Of a stretch of DNA of 64,000 nucleotides, positions 49,630 through 60,352 are shown in pieces. Source of the DNA: Ulota crispa (Eukaryota > Streptophyta > Bryopsida > Orthotrichales > Orthotrichaceae); assembly GCA_963920765.1 (NCBI GenBank), contig OY987244.1, forward strand, positions 28,004,358-28,068,357. Direction: 5' to 3'. Under the pieces are notes generated by a model that ran no database searches, was not told the origin of the DNA, and was given only the letters and a program-made list of their open reading frames with translations. Numbering within the stretch: the stretch's first letter is position 1; the number at the start of each line of letters is the position of its first letter. The translations under genes were made by a program, and so were the position numbers.

Positions 49630-50174
49630 TTATTAAAATCTTGTTTTAATATCAAAAATCCGATTTTGAAAATGATTTAAAGTGGTTTGTCTATTCAAGG
49701 TTTTGTGCAAGAATGTCCATTGCAAATCTTCACTTTCTAGTGTTGAGAGCTCTTGGAGATGAGCCTCAAGTACACTAGAACTTGGAGAAACAATCACATT
49801 AGAAATTTAATTTAAAAAGTTGTAGAGTAGATTTTAAGAAGCCGTAAATTGAATAGGGTTACACATGTTGTACTTTATACACTCATATATTTTTTGACAT
49901 CCTCAATTTTAAATTTGAGATGTGAAAAGAGGATTGAAAGACTTCAAATCACTTTCACAATTTAACACCCTCTTCATCAAATGTTATAATTTTTCAATCC
50001 ATAAGTGATATTGTTGTGTTTTCTTTTCCTATGTGATCTCTAACATATCTAGTTTGAATTTGTACGGTTACAATTTATAAAATAATGATGTAACTTATCA
50101 AAATGTTGCCATTATGTTCATCCAAGAGCACATTCTAAGATACTAGAGAACGTCCATGGGCGGTCTAGGGTTAA
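49630..50174. mobile_element. Degraded ATGCC-subfamily TTAA element
   Basis: Shares with 3604-4237 the run from ATCAAAAATCCGATTTTGAAAATG through TAGTGTTGAGAGCTCTTGG to TATGTGATCTCTAACATATC. The right end is GGTCTAGGG then TTAA at 50171-50174. The left terminus is not recognisable. Confidence 0.7.
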
Positions 50175-50672
50175 GGGTTTGGAACTAGTGAAAATGTTTT
50201 GGATGAAGTGGCCTTAGTTATTTTTCTAATCAAAAAATGGTTGAGTAGCAAGGATGGCTACATTTTTTTTACAAATGTAAAGTTGGATGCTTTCAACCTT
50301 TCATCAAAGCTAAATCTCATGATGGGTTTGTGAGAAATTAGAATATTACTCTAGTAGGATGAGGTGACATCAAGTGGAACCTTGAAATCCAAGCTCCTAC
50401 TCACAAACTTGTGTATAAAAGTTGATTAAATATTTTACATTTTTTCAAAAAATACTATAGAACAATTAGCCACACCAATTTTGGTGTAGCAAAAAAGCAA
50501 TGATTAGCACAAAACATTTTCACTGATGTACGGTAATGTTTTCATTTAGCAGCTATAATCACTGTAAGTTTGCAATACAACATAACACAACACCAATATC
50601 AAGTAACTTGAAAGTTTTGAGCTATTAATCATGCGCGTGGATGACATTAGCTAAGCCCATGAAGGTGGACAA

Positions 50673-51640
50673 TAAGGTAGGAGCACCCATCCTCATGAGA
50701 GTCTCCATAATAATGACCTCTCAAATCTTGGAAATCTGTAGAAGTAGATAGATGTAATGACAAAGGTGTACAACATGCACGAATATGAAATCTTAATAGT
50801 GGTTATGGGTGCAATGGTAGTTTGCTCTTTAACCCCTAAATGCCCGAGGCCTTTCTGAACTTCTTGGCATTTTCAAGAAAATGAAGAATCAACCAACCTT
50901 TTCATAAATCTCATCAAGTTTTTTTTAACTGTAACCGTACAAATTTAAACTTGACATGTTAGAGATTACATAATAAAAAAAAACACAACAATATCACTTA
51001 TAGTTTGAAAGATTATAATGTTTGAACATGAGGGTGTTAAAATTGCAAAAGTGACTTGAAGATTTCTAATCCTCATTTCACATGTCAAATCTAAAAAGTT
51101 GGTCATCAAAAAAATATGAGGTTTAAGGTCATTACATGTTTAACTTTAGTCAATTTACAGTTTTCAAAATCTACTCCTGTATTTTTTTTAAATGGATTTC
51201 TAATGCAGATTTTTCTCCAAGCTCTAGTGTATTTGAGGCTCATTTTCAAGATCTTCCAACACTAAAAAACTCAAGATTGTAGTGGACACCCTTGTACAAA
51301 ATCTTGAATAGAAAAATCATGAACATTCATTTTCTAAATTGTGTTTTTGATACTAAAAATAGACTTCAAAACAAACTTGTGTTCAAAAGAAAATACCAAG
51401 AATAGTGATTTGATAAGATTTTATTTGTCTTCAAAGTTTTGCAAACACCCAAATTGGGTGCCTTGGGCATTTAGGGGTTAAAAATTCACAACTTATTCTC
51501 ACAATTTCTAAATAATAAATTTTAAAAAGCAAGCTCATTATTTTTCTATTGCTAATGTGATCCTATAAATTTCTAGACATTTACTAATAACCATCAAGTT
51601 CCAAACCCTTAAACTCAAGCTTATAGGTGCTCCTACCTTA
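50673..51640. mobile_element. MITE family C copy 2, carrying a nested TTAA element
   Basis: Ends TAAGGTAGGAGCACCC and GGTGCTCCTACCTTA. Without the nested 50833-51477 it aligns with the 262-bp copy at 9089-9350 (shared AGATGTAATTACAAGG-like, GTACAACATGCA, GGTTATGGGTG, TTTGCTCTTTAA). Confidence 0.83.
50829..51481. mobile_element. TTAA-flanked CCCC element nested in family C (645 bp)
   Basis: Element 50833-51477 starts CCCCTAAATGCCCGAGG and ends CCTTGGGCATTTAGGGG, flanked by TTAA at 50829 and 51478. Collinear with 39021-39666. The family C copy at 9089-9350 has the same place with a single TTAA. Confidence 0.95.
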
Positions 51641-51822
51641 GTTTCATTTTAAGGCGCTCTGGGGCCTGGGCAGGGGCAGCTACAAAACATTGTTTTTAAA
51701 GCTTTGGCAGGGGCGGGGCCTAGATCAACGTATGTGCAATAAACCAAGCCACCAAATGGTGTGCTAGCAGCATTGCTTTGCCAGAGTTTGTTGAGAACCA
51801 CCGAATTGCTAATCAGGCTGAG

Positions 51823-52154
51823 TTAAGGTAAGAGGCTTGTAAACCGACCATCTAAGAGCTGAAACTGAATTTTGGGGTGGTGGAACTTCTTGAAATATTT
51901 TTCAATAAATTTTCCTTGAAAGACAAGAGATTTTGGCATCTAACTCAAGTTATTTTGTAATTTTTAGAGCAATGTGGAATTAGTTATAAAATTTTGAAGT
52001 GGAAAGGTCATAGGGCTCTAAAATGGTGCACCTCCTCAAGTGTACGTCTACTATACATCATGGAAAGGTTATAAATAAGACATGTATTGATGGAGATCAT
52101 TTAGAGAGATGAGCAGAATTAGTGCCCTAACGAAATTTGAGCCTCTGACCTTAA
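51823..52154. mobile_element. Family H element, compact copy (332 bp)
   Basis: Ends TTAAGGTAAGAGGCTTG and GAGCCTCTGACCTTAA. It matches the left part of 19301-21435. Confidence 0.72.
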
Positions 52155-53680
52155 CCGGACGCCTGGCTGGCACTGCGCTTGCTCCTTGCCAGGTGTCATG
52201 TGTTTTTCACTCGGCACTGGTATTTATTTGTTTCCTCTTATTGTTTCCCCTCTTTTTTACCTTTTTTCTACTTTTTTAAATTTGTTATATCCTTAGATCT
52301 TGCCAAAAAGCCACCGTAACATAATTTGCCGGCCAAGGAACTGCACAAGAAACGTGAAATGCCTATGGGATTAGGGTGCGGTATTGGTTGTTTTGTTTGT
52401 TTATTATATTGCGTTTTTTAGGATTTGGTGTCACAGTAACATCATTTACCGGGTAGGAATCAACATAGTCAAAACGAGAATGTGGAAACTACACTGAATA
52501 TTGCATTTAGGTTGCCTTGACAATTAGGTTGCCTTATCCTGGTAAGTTACCTCATGACTCATCACTTGCCCACTTGGAGGCACATGCAACACACAAAATA
52601 TTTAGATTTCATATGGTTTATGATTTCAAAACCACAAGTTTGTCTTTTTGCAGCATAAGTGTTGTCTAAAAATGGATCATTGCAGTAATTTTTTATGAAA
52701 AACACTGTAGCAGCAGTAAATATTTGTATAGTGTGAAATGTCAAGAAATTAGTGAGGGGCAACCTAAACGCAATATTCAGTGTAGAGATCTGATAAGATT
52801 TGGGTGGGTAGAGATGAGAGACGCAAATCTTCACAAAGTTCACTGGCATTGCCTCAATCACACTCTATTAGATTATGTTTATTAATGTTATTGGCCTCTG
52901 GATTGTAAGGGAGGAGGTTTTGAATAGAGAGAAGCTACTCTCAAAAGACATTCAAGTAGGTATCTTATTTGAAAGCCAAGTTGCTTGTTTTTAAAAACAA
53001 AAAATATATTTGCGTTCAAAGTTTTGAAGAGCGGGTTATCCTTATGGGATGTAGCTAAAAAAACATGGTACGATTTTAACACAAAGCACTCTGGGAACTA
53101 CTAGCAACACCCCTGACCAGGACTGTCCCCTGGGGCGACCTACATTTGCACCAATATCTGTGTTTTTGGGTCCTTTAATTGGCCAATACAAAAAAAAATT
53201 GGTTATGGGTGACAAACTAGTGGTTTTGGGTGACAAGATACAGTGGTGCTTGGTTAGCGTCAACATTTTGGGCTTGTAGAAAGTGTTGACCTTATCCAAG
53301 CATTGATCATAAACAAACTCTCCATTTGTGTTACTTTCCCTTGTTCTAAGGGTTGCAATTTTGGAGGTGCTTTCCCACTCATGCTTTTGGGACACTAACC
53401 AAATGCCTTTCTAACCAAAGAGTCAAAATGGGAATTGATGAAAAGAAAACGTTGACCATATGCAAGCACTTGACCTTAACCAATCTCATAATACATGCTT
53501 TTGAGCAAAATAGGAGTGGGGCTATGATCTTATCCAATTGTTGCTTTTACAAAGGTTGATGCTAACCAAGCACCACTGTAATGGATTTGGGCAACAAGAT
53601 AATGGTTATGGGTGACAAGTGTAACGTGTTTGAATGCCAATGGGTTTGGAAATAGGTTTAGTGGATGCCATTAAATAGTA
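52155..53680. other. Intergenic sequence with a small TA-flanked palindromic repeat
   Basis: 52560-52660 resembles 38530-38620. At 53241-53578 an inverted pair CAGTGGTGCTTGGTTAGCGT and ATGCTAACCAAGCACCACTG (one mismatch over 24 bp) bounds 338 bp, flanked by TA on each side, so it is a candidate MITE of its own. No gene. Confidence 0.6.
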
Positions 53681-53992
53681 GGGGTAATTTCATGGATACC
53701 CCTAAACTTTTCAATATTTTCATAGATATCCCAGCTTTTTCAGAAATATCACAAATACCCTTGGACCAAATTTTTTAGATGTTTGTTTTGTTATGCATGT
53801 CACTTCCTTCTCCCTTTGTGGGCACACTACTTCTTTCTTGTTGAGCGTGCGCATAAAGGAAGAAAGAAAGTGACATGCACAAAAAAATAAACTCCTGAAT
53901 TTTTTGGTCCAAGGGTATTTGTGATATTTCTGAAAATGCAGGGATATCTACAAAAAATTTGCAAACTTTAGGGGTATCCATGAAAATTTCCC
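53681..53992. mobile_element. MITE family E copy 3 (312 bp) with 9-bp target duplication
   Basis: It begins GGGGTAATTTCATGGATACC and ends GGTATCCATGAAAATTTCCC, flanked on both sides by TAAATAGTA (53672-53680 and 53993-54001). A 9-bp duplication with long G-starting inverted repeats fits the Mutator-like superfamily. Confidence 0.9.
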
Positions 53993-54001
53993 TAAATAGT
54001 A

Positions 54002-54727
54002 TTGCAATACTATGAGTAAATAAACAAAGTAAGTGAACACACTATTCAAGTACCTCAAGCATGTATGGTATTTTGTCATCTTTCATGATGGTTATGGGTG
54101 CTTCATCTTACTATTTAAGTAATTGTTCAAGTTAGTTTTTCAAGCGTTTAAGCACAGTGAAGGTTTTAGATGAGTCTTTTTTAGCATCTCCTACACACAG
54201 CTATACATTCTCATTGATATTGGAATTTAAAAAATCTTTGTGAACAAATGCTTGCAATTGAAATTTTAAAATTGATTCCCAATATTTTAGGTTTCCTCTT
54301 TTCTTACTTAACCAAAAAAAATCAAAGTTTGTCAATTGATTTTCCTACTCCATAGTCTTTAGTTTCACGCTCATTGGTGTTGCTACTTTACTCCTTAGAA
54401 AGTTCTTCATTGGTCATAGTGTAACCCCACATAGTTGGTTTTTGTTCTTCACAAACAACCAAATTCAAATATTATTAATTTTTTCAAAAAAGGGACATCC
54501 AAACTCCCGTGCATAAAATCTTTCACTACCAAACATATCTAAGTACCTAGGCCTACTAGAGAGGTCAGCCGTCATTGCGATATAAGCAATTTATCCAAAA
54601 ACTAATTTGCAACAAAATGCAATTGAGAGTTGATGAAGAAGGTCACAATTATGGGTTCCATACAATTAAAAGGATTTTAACTATGCTCAATCGAACTGCA
54701 TAATTAGTTGAACATTCATCAAACTTG
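54002..54727. other. AT-rich intergenic sequence
   Basis: No gene or repeat boundary recognised. Confidence 0.5.
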
Positions 54728-55657
54728 TTAACCCCTAAAGGACCAAATTGTTTTTTTGTTTTTTTTTTTTTGGGCAATGTAGCAATTTTGCGCATGCTAG
54801 TATTTATAAAATAATACATACATTTTCACAAAAAATTAGAGGATGTATGGTCAAGGAGTAGTTTCTAGTGCAACAAATTTTAAAACACTTTGATTTGTAA
54901 AAAAGAAGTTATGATGGAATACAAGCTTTTATTTGTTAAAAGTGTAGCATGGGCACATTTATTTACACTAAACTTGAAACTTTGGGATCTTGCCTAAAGG
55001 TTGAGGAGCAAAAATGTTTCCTTAGCAAACTTGACACAACCTCATTTCATGAAGGCAGTTATTTTTGCTTACTGTCCTTTGTTTCACTTTTATTAGAAGT
55101 GGCCCAATGTTAATCAAGCTTGTTAAAGCTACAATTGTTGACAATTTTTATTTTTTATTTATTTTTCTTTCTTTTGAGGCTGGCTAAAACGGAGAGATCC
55201 TCTATTCACATTTTCAAAATATTTTTGTATGTGGAAGCTAAAAATTGTTGAAAAATGCATGTGTATGAGAATTTTCTTGAAATTATTTTCTATTCTAAAT
55301 TTTTAGTATGTGTCCTTTAATTCAACATGTTTTGAAATTGTTTGGACATATGGCCAACTCTATCACAAGCATCAATCTAAAAGAGTTCAAGCAAAAAAAT
55401 GAGATTAGCTGGTGCAAAAGCTCTCCAAAATCTATATGCCCCTAAGAAAATGTTTCTCTTTTCAAACCCTATAATCTCACAATCAACATGTCAAATATCT
55501 CTGGTCTTTTTATTGCAATATAATGAAGTAGTCTACTACTAGCTCTTATGGTGAATAGCCCCAAGATTTCATTTGCCACTATTTTTACCTTTGCAATAAA
55601 AAACGGCTCATTCTAAGTGATTTCTGGTGAAACATAGTCAAAGAACATTAGGGTTAA
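54728..55657. mobile_element. TTAA-flanked CCCC element, AAGGACC ends (922 bp)
   Basis: Element 54732-55653 starts CCCCTAAAGGACCAAATTG and ends AACATTAGGG, flanked by TTAA on both sides. The partner of 45771-47042. Non-coding. Confidence 0.75.
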
Positions 55658-56127
55658 TAGAAAAGTTATGGATACCTTGAGAAACTTTGAAAGCAGAATT
55701 CCCACAAAACACTGTCCTCCTAAAGTTTTTCCAAAAATTAAAGGAGCCATAGAAGTGAACTACACTAAATATTGCGTTTAGGTTACAAGTCCATAGTAAT
55801 TTCTCCACAACTTACACTATATAAGTATTTACTAGGTAATGCAATAATTTTCATCAATAAGTATTTGCAAGAAAACATTTTTCAAGGGCTTTAGCAACAA
55901 CAATACTGTTGAAAAACAAACTTTCAACATTCAAGTCATAAACCATGTGAAATTCAAGTAGTTAGAAAGTTGCATGCATCTCCAAGTGACTAAACAATGA
56001 GTCATGTGACTAATGATGAGTCATGCAACTAAATGATGAGTCATGAGGTAACTTTTCAAGGTAAGGCAACCTGATTGTGAAGGCAACCTAAGTTAGATGC
56101 AATATTCAATGTAGAAAAGAGCCGGCA
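55658..56127. other. AT-rich intergenic sequence
   Basis: Contains three near-repeats of ATGAGTCATG...ACTAAA (about 55996-56046). 55750-56060 shares short phrases with 52490-52780 in inverse orientation (GCAACCTAA, TTGTTTAGTCACTTGG-like). No gene. Confidence 0.45.
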
Positions 56128-56307
56128 AGGCCTTAGGACATCTGTAATGGTTACCGGGAAAACTTCCGGCAAGAATCCCAGTAGTTTAGTCCAGTTTGTT
56201 AATAGACAAGGAATTTGACCATAACTTTTTAATGATTTGAAGGGAATTGAAAATATTATTGTGAAAACGTAATAATATTTGGGTTTGGACATTGCGTGAT
56301 TTAGATA

Positions 56308-56497
56308 TATCCCATCATATGTTAGCTAACTTCCAAAAAACTTAGAGGCCCCTCCAAATCAACCCTAGATATGGAATTTTTTGTAAAGGGGTTGGTACAT
56401 TTGCCAACCTCTTTACAAAAATTTCCTTATTTAGGGTTGATTTGGAGGGGCCTCTAAGTTTTTTGGAAGTTAGCTAACATTTGATGGGATATATCTA
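56308..56497. mobile_element. Near-perfect palindrome (190 bp), nested
   Basis: Arms of about 85 bp: ATATCCCATCATATGTTAGC..., GGCCCCTCCAAATCAACCCTA and complements; loop around GGTTGGTACATTTGCCAACC, itself a small hairpin. Confidence 0.93.
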
Positions 56498-56499
56498 AA

Positions 56500-56911
56500 G
56501 GGGATTGATATGTCTACCACACCCTTTCAACTATTCTACCACATCCCGGGGTAAATTTTAGATTTCTACCATCAAATAGTTGAATTTGAGAATTTGGAAT
56601 TCAAAATTGGACTTAGAGACCGTGATTTAGTCTAGAATCATAAAAAAGTTCTAATTGAACAATACCCAATGAAAAAGCTTATCTTTTTTATAAACAAAAG
56701 TAAAAGTAATACTTTTCCTTGAGCTAATCTTTTTCATTGGGTGTTGTTCAATTACAACATTTTTTATGGTTCTTAACAAAATCAAGGTCTCTAAGTCCAA
56801 ATCTGAATTTGAAATTCTCAAATTCAACTATTTGATGGTAGAAATCTTCTAAAACTTACCCCCAAGGTGTGGTAGAATAGTTGAAAGGGTGTGGTAGACA
56901 TATCAATCCCC
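56500..56911. mobile_element. Palindromic MITE, family F copy 4 (~412 bp), nested
   Basis: It begins GGGGATTGATATGTCTACC and ends GGTAGACATATCAATCCCC. Flanks ATATCTAAA and AAATCTAAA differ at one of nine positions, suggesting a 9-bp target duplication. Confidence 0.92.
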
Positions 56912-57094
56912 AAATCTAAATCATGCAATGTCCAAACCCAAATATTATTACATTAACACAATAATATTTTCAATTCCCTTCAAATCATTAAAAAATTATG
57001 GTCAAATTCCTTGTCTATTAACAGACTGGACTAAAGTATCGAGATTCTTGCCGGAAGTTTTCCCAATGACCATTTACAGATGCCCTTAGGGCAT

Positions 57095-57454
57095 CTTCTG
57101 CAGCACGCTTTCCAAGCTTTAGAGAAATAAGGTTTCACAGGGAGAATGACAGGAACCTTCACGGCTAGGCTTGAAGTTTTCTTGCAACCCTGAAACCTTC
57201 CAGACCTTCACTTGCATTATAACAAATCACACAAATACACCTGGCTATGGAGTGGGGTCATGTGTGAACAATGTGTGAATAGTGCTTGACAAGGACCGTG
57301 AAGGAGGCCTGAAGAAAGCTTGAATTTGACGGGAACGAGGCTCAATCTGAAGGCCTCGCGATTTGCACAAAGACGCATCTCATGCTGTTGGGGACTTGAA
57401 ACGCAAAAGCCGTATGGCTAGGGAGCACGGGACTGTTTTGACGTGCTGCAATAG
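57095..57454. other. Intergenic sequence
   Basis: Composition rises towards the eS12 gene. No coding frame with a domain. Confidence 0.5.
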
Positions 57455-57857
57455 ATGCTCGCCTCATTCCATTAACGCCCGGACCTCCAGGTCCTGGAGA
57501 GGGGCCTGGACAGTGGGCCTGGGTGAAGAAATCAGCCTACAGGTTTTTGTTGGGAGCCGGAGGTACAGGTCTTAGAGGGTCCGGAGCTACCTGGCACTTG
57601 CTTCATGCTTATCTTATTCATAAAGTAAGAGATTGCAATTGGGTTAAACTGAAAAGCAAAAAACTACAATTGAACTAAAGTGAAATTAAAAAGTCCAAGC
57701 ACCCTCCAAATCCTCTAGATCTGCAAAATAGGTTTACAAGGACCAGAGGCCTAGAGGTCCAATCGGCCATCTAGGCTGAACCAAAGTTCAATGGAATGCA
57801 CTGAGGCCTCCAGGACCTGGACCTCCAGGTCTTTAATGGAATGAGGCCGCAATGGGA
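57455..57857. repeat. Inverted repeat upstream of the eS12 gene
   Basis: 57455-57545 (CTCATTCCATTAACGCCC, ACCTCCAGGTCCTGGAG, GAAATCAGCC) pairs with 57765-57857 (GGCTGAACC, CTCCAGGACCTGGACCTCCAGG, TAATGGAATGAGG), about 220 bp apart. The ACCTCCAGGTCCTGGAGG motif is palindromic in each arm. Possibly a small fold-back element. Confidence 0.65.
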
Positions 57858-57903
57858 GGGGCACCGGGCACAACGTTACCGGGAGGTCCGGTACTGGGTG
57901 CCC

Positions 57904-57918
57904 AAACCCTAACCCTAA
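57904..57918 (+). promoter_or_regulatory. Telo-box of the ribosomal protein gene
   Basis: AAACCCTAACCCTAA, a double telo-box, 167 bp upstream of the eS12 start codon. Telo-boxes (AAACCCTAA) are common near transcription starts of plant ribosomal-protein and translation-factor genes and support coordinated expression in growing cells. Confidence 0.75.
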
Positions 57919-58084
57919 TTTTGTTGCCCGTCGTTTCTCCTCCATATTGAGGTTTCAAGAGCGTTTGCAATTCTTCTGCAACCTTGAGGAAAAGAGAGGT
58001 TGCTGTACTCTTCCAACTTACAATCGTAGTTTTGTCAATTTGCATTACAGCGCAGCGCAAGTAGCTTTGCCAGCCCCTTCGACA

Positions 58085-58531
58085 ATGGCGGACAAGGAGG
58101 AGGTAGCGGCAGCGGCGGAGCCCGAGGTGCCCGCCGTGGCGGAGGCGGAGCCGGTGCCGGGAGAGCCCATGGACATCCTGACGGGACTGCAGATGGTGCT
58201 GAAGAAGGCGCTGGCGCACGACGGGCTGGCGAAGGGGCTGCACGAGAGCGCCAAGGCCATCGAGAAGCACGCGGCGCAGCTGTGCGTGCTGGCGGAGGAC
58301 TGCAACCAGCCCGACTACACGAAGCTGGTGCAGGCGCTGTGCCAGGAGCACAACGTGAACCTCATCTCCGTTCCCAGCGCCAAGAAGCTGGGCGAGTGGG
58401 CGGGCCTGTGCAAGATCGACTCCGAGGGCAAGGCGCGCAAGGTGGTGGGGTGCTCGTGCGTGGTGGTCAAGGACTACGGCGAGGAGACCGAGGGCCTCAA
58501 CGTGGTCAGGGAGTACGTCAAGAGCCAGTAA
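58085..58531 (+). CDS. RPS12: Cytosolic small-subunit ribosomal protein eS12 (S12e), 148 aa
   Basis: Component of the 40S ribosomal subunit head. The protein starts [14 protein letters not shown], has an Ala/Glu/Pro-rich N-terminal extension of about 30 residues, then the L7Ae/S12e fold: [82 protein letters not shown] and [12 protein letters not shown]. Length fits plant homologues (about 140-150). The frame is open for 46 codons upstream, but I chose the ATG at 58085 because MADxEE is the usual plant start. It is a single uninterrupted exon and strikingly GC-rich, with C or G at almost every third position, unlike the AT-rich flanks. A telo-box upstream and no terminal A-tract argue for a functional gene. 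A retrocopy origin with later promoter gain is possible. Confidence 0.96.
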   Translation: MADKEEVAAAAEPEVPAVAEAEPVPGEPMDILTGLQMVLKKALAHDGLAKGLHESAKAIEKHAAQLCVLAEDCNQPDYTKLVQALCQEHNVNLISVPSAKKLGEWAGLCKIDSEGKARKVVGCSCVVVKDYGEETEGLNVVREYVKSQ

Positions 58532-60054
58532 CTTCGGAAGTGTTGACGAGGGTTAGGGTTTAGCACACCACCATGGCTTCCATCTCCAAGCAACTTTGCC
58601 CTGTGTTTTTGTCCTGTGTTGTTGTCCCTGGCTATCATTAAATCCAGTTGCACCTGACGTGCACCGCAGTCAAAGTTTTGCTTGCTTTTTCTTCGATGCT
58701 TGCAGTAGCCTGCTGATCTTGTTTCCGAAATGCCTAGTTTTTGTAACCAGCGATCCGTCGTGCTAGTTTTTGTTACGTTTCCATCGAAGTACACACGCAT
58801 ATTTCACTTGTGGCCTCTATTCTTTCTCTGTTTGATTCTCTGTATTGTCCGAGTAGGTTTCAGTCCTCGGCATTCCACGAGATGTGTAATCTTAGAAACG
58901 CTTATTTAGAAGAACCCTGAGGACAAGTACGAATCCTAAAAAGGCCGTTTTGTGATTTTGCTGCTGTAAGTTCTATTAGGTTTGAGTTCGAATTTCTGAT
59001 ATTTGAGAGGACTCTCTGCATTGGCATCTAAAAGAATACCTTTGAGCTCGATTTGATGAAGTTAAGAGTCATTGTTCTCACATGTGAGAGTGAGAGTACA
59101 GTATGTCACAGCTCGAATTTTGTTGGATATGCTCTTATTTGACTCTTGATAACTGTTACCGGTGTTTTGGGAAGTTGCTTTCGTACCGGTCTAGACTGTC
59201 CATGTCATTAGACCTGTTGTCAGTGAATTCTCAGCACGCTGTAAAGGTTTCGCTGGTGTCTTCGTATTTAAGTTAGTGCTCATATTTCCAAGTTTGTCAT
59301 GTATCAATGAGATTTAATTGAGCTCGTCCGGTAATTTTCCTCGATTTTTCATTACGCTCGTCGGTTTCGTTCTCTTACCTCCTATAAGTGGAGTTCGATG
59401 ATGAAAACATGCTCTAAATTTGTATGAAAAGAATTAGAGTTTAGGGTTCAAATTTTTCATTTTATTCAAGAGACTATCTTGCTTTCTTACAAGAAAACTA
59501 GCATTTTTTGTAGAACAAATTTCAAACAAATGCTGAAAGTACCTAGCATTTTCTTCTCTAGCATTTTTTATGAAATGATTACATTTTATAATGTAGACTC
59601 AAAGTCCTTGGATGGTACTAGAACAACCACTTTCAGTTGCAATGTCCAAATTTGTTCGTCATGCCAAAAAAATTCTAAAATTGCTAACTTAAACTTGTAC
59701 TAGAAATTGTCATCATTGCATGCCTAATTCCAACCATGGGATAAATCAACATCCATACTCTTCTTGTGGTGTAGAGAGCTAGGCTATTTTCACCAACCCA
59801 CTTTCTATGAGCGTTCTTTCTTGTTGGCCATTGCCACATTCTAAGTATCGCAAAATGCTTTGGTCAACGCTTCTCATTTTTAAGGTTCAACTTCTTTTGT
59901 TTTTATGTTATTTTATACAAACTTCTAATCATTGAGGTAAGCTTTTTCCTCTTTGACATAATTTATACAAAATTTGTGGTTACACATTATGGTTTATACC
60001 AAAATGAAATTCAAAGCATAGTCTTTCGTTCATGTAAACAAATGATAAAATTTA
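58532..60054. other. eS12 3' flank and intergenic sequence
   Basis: The first ~300 bp are the probable 3' UTR (GTTAGGGTTTAGCAC, then TTAAATCCAG near 58638). 58800-59460 is T-rich with balanced composition; no coding frame recognised. 59460-60050 is AT-rich. Confidence 0.5.
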
Positions 60055-60352
60055 AGGAAAATTTCATGGATCCCCTTAACTTTCCAATATTTGCAGGGAT
60101 ACCCCTACTTTTTTAGAAATTGCACAAATACCCTTGGATCAAAATTCTTGGGCGTTTGTTTTGTTGTGCATGCCACTTCCTTTCTTCCTTTGTGTGTATG
60201 TTGCATCTTTTTTGTTTATTACATTCCCTTCAACATTGGTCATGAAGGAAGTACAAGCACAACAAATAAATGCCTAAAAATCATAGTCCAAGGGTATTTG
60301 TGCAATTTCTGAAAAAGCAAGAGTATCTATGCAAATGTTGCAAACTCCTAAA
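60055..60352. mobile_element. MITE family E copy 4 (~300 bp, right end lost)
   Basis: It begins AGGAAAATTTCATGGATCCC, with subterminal CCAATATTTGCAGGGATACC; the right side ends ...TATCTATGCAAATGTTGCAAAC and then diverges, lacking the terminal GGTATCCATG. Confidence 0.82.

Larger units (their letters stand above)
49383..51750. mobile_element. Family D large element (2.37 kb) with ~140-bp terminal inverted repeats and nested elements
   Basis: The left arm (49383-49523) starts GGCTCGGTTTACTGCACATA, and the right arm (about 51612-51750) ends TATGTGCAATAAACCAAGCC. The arms also pair through GGCCCCGCCCTTG, AACAATGTTTCATAGCTGCCC, TGAAACTAAGGTAGGAGCACC and CTTGAG. The body holds a degraded ATGCC-subfamily element (about 49630-50170) and a family C MITE (50673-51640) with a nested TTAA element. 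No transposase frame. Confidence 0.8.
56128..57094. mobile_element. Outer fold-back element, arms ~190 bp, holding two further palindromes
   Basis: The left arm (56128-56304) and right arm (56912-57094) pair through ACTTCCGGCAAGAAT and complement, ACAAGGAATTTGACCATAA, GATTTGAAGGGAATTGAAAAT, AATAATATTTGGGTTTGGACA and CGTGATTTAGAT. Between the arms lie the 190-bp palindrome (56308-56497) and family F copy 4 (56500-56911). Confidence 0.92.

Noticed and set aside
57904..57918. Interstitial telomere repeat
   Set aside because: Only two units and placed just upstream of a ribosomal protein gene, so a telo-box is the better reading.
58045..58563. Other open frames on both strands of the eS12 gene
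   Set aside because: Shadows caused by the very GC-rich codon use of the real gene.
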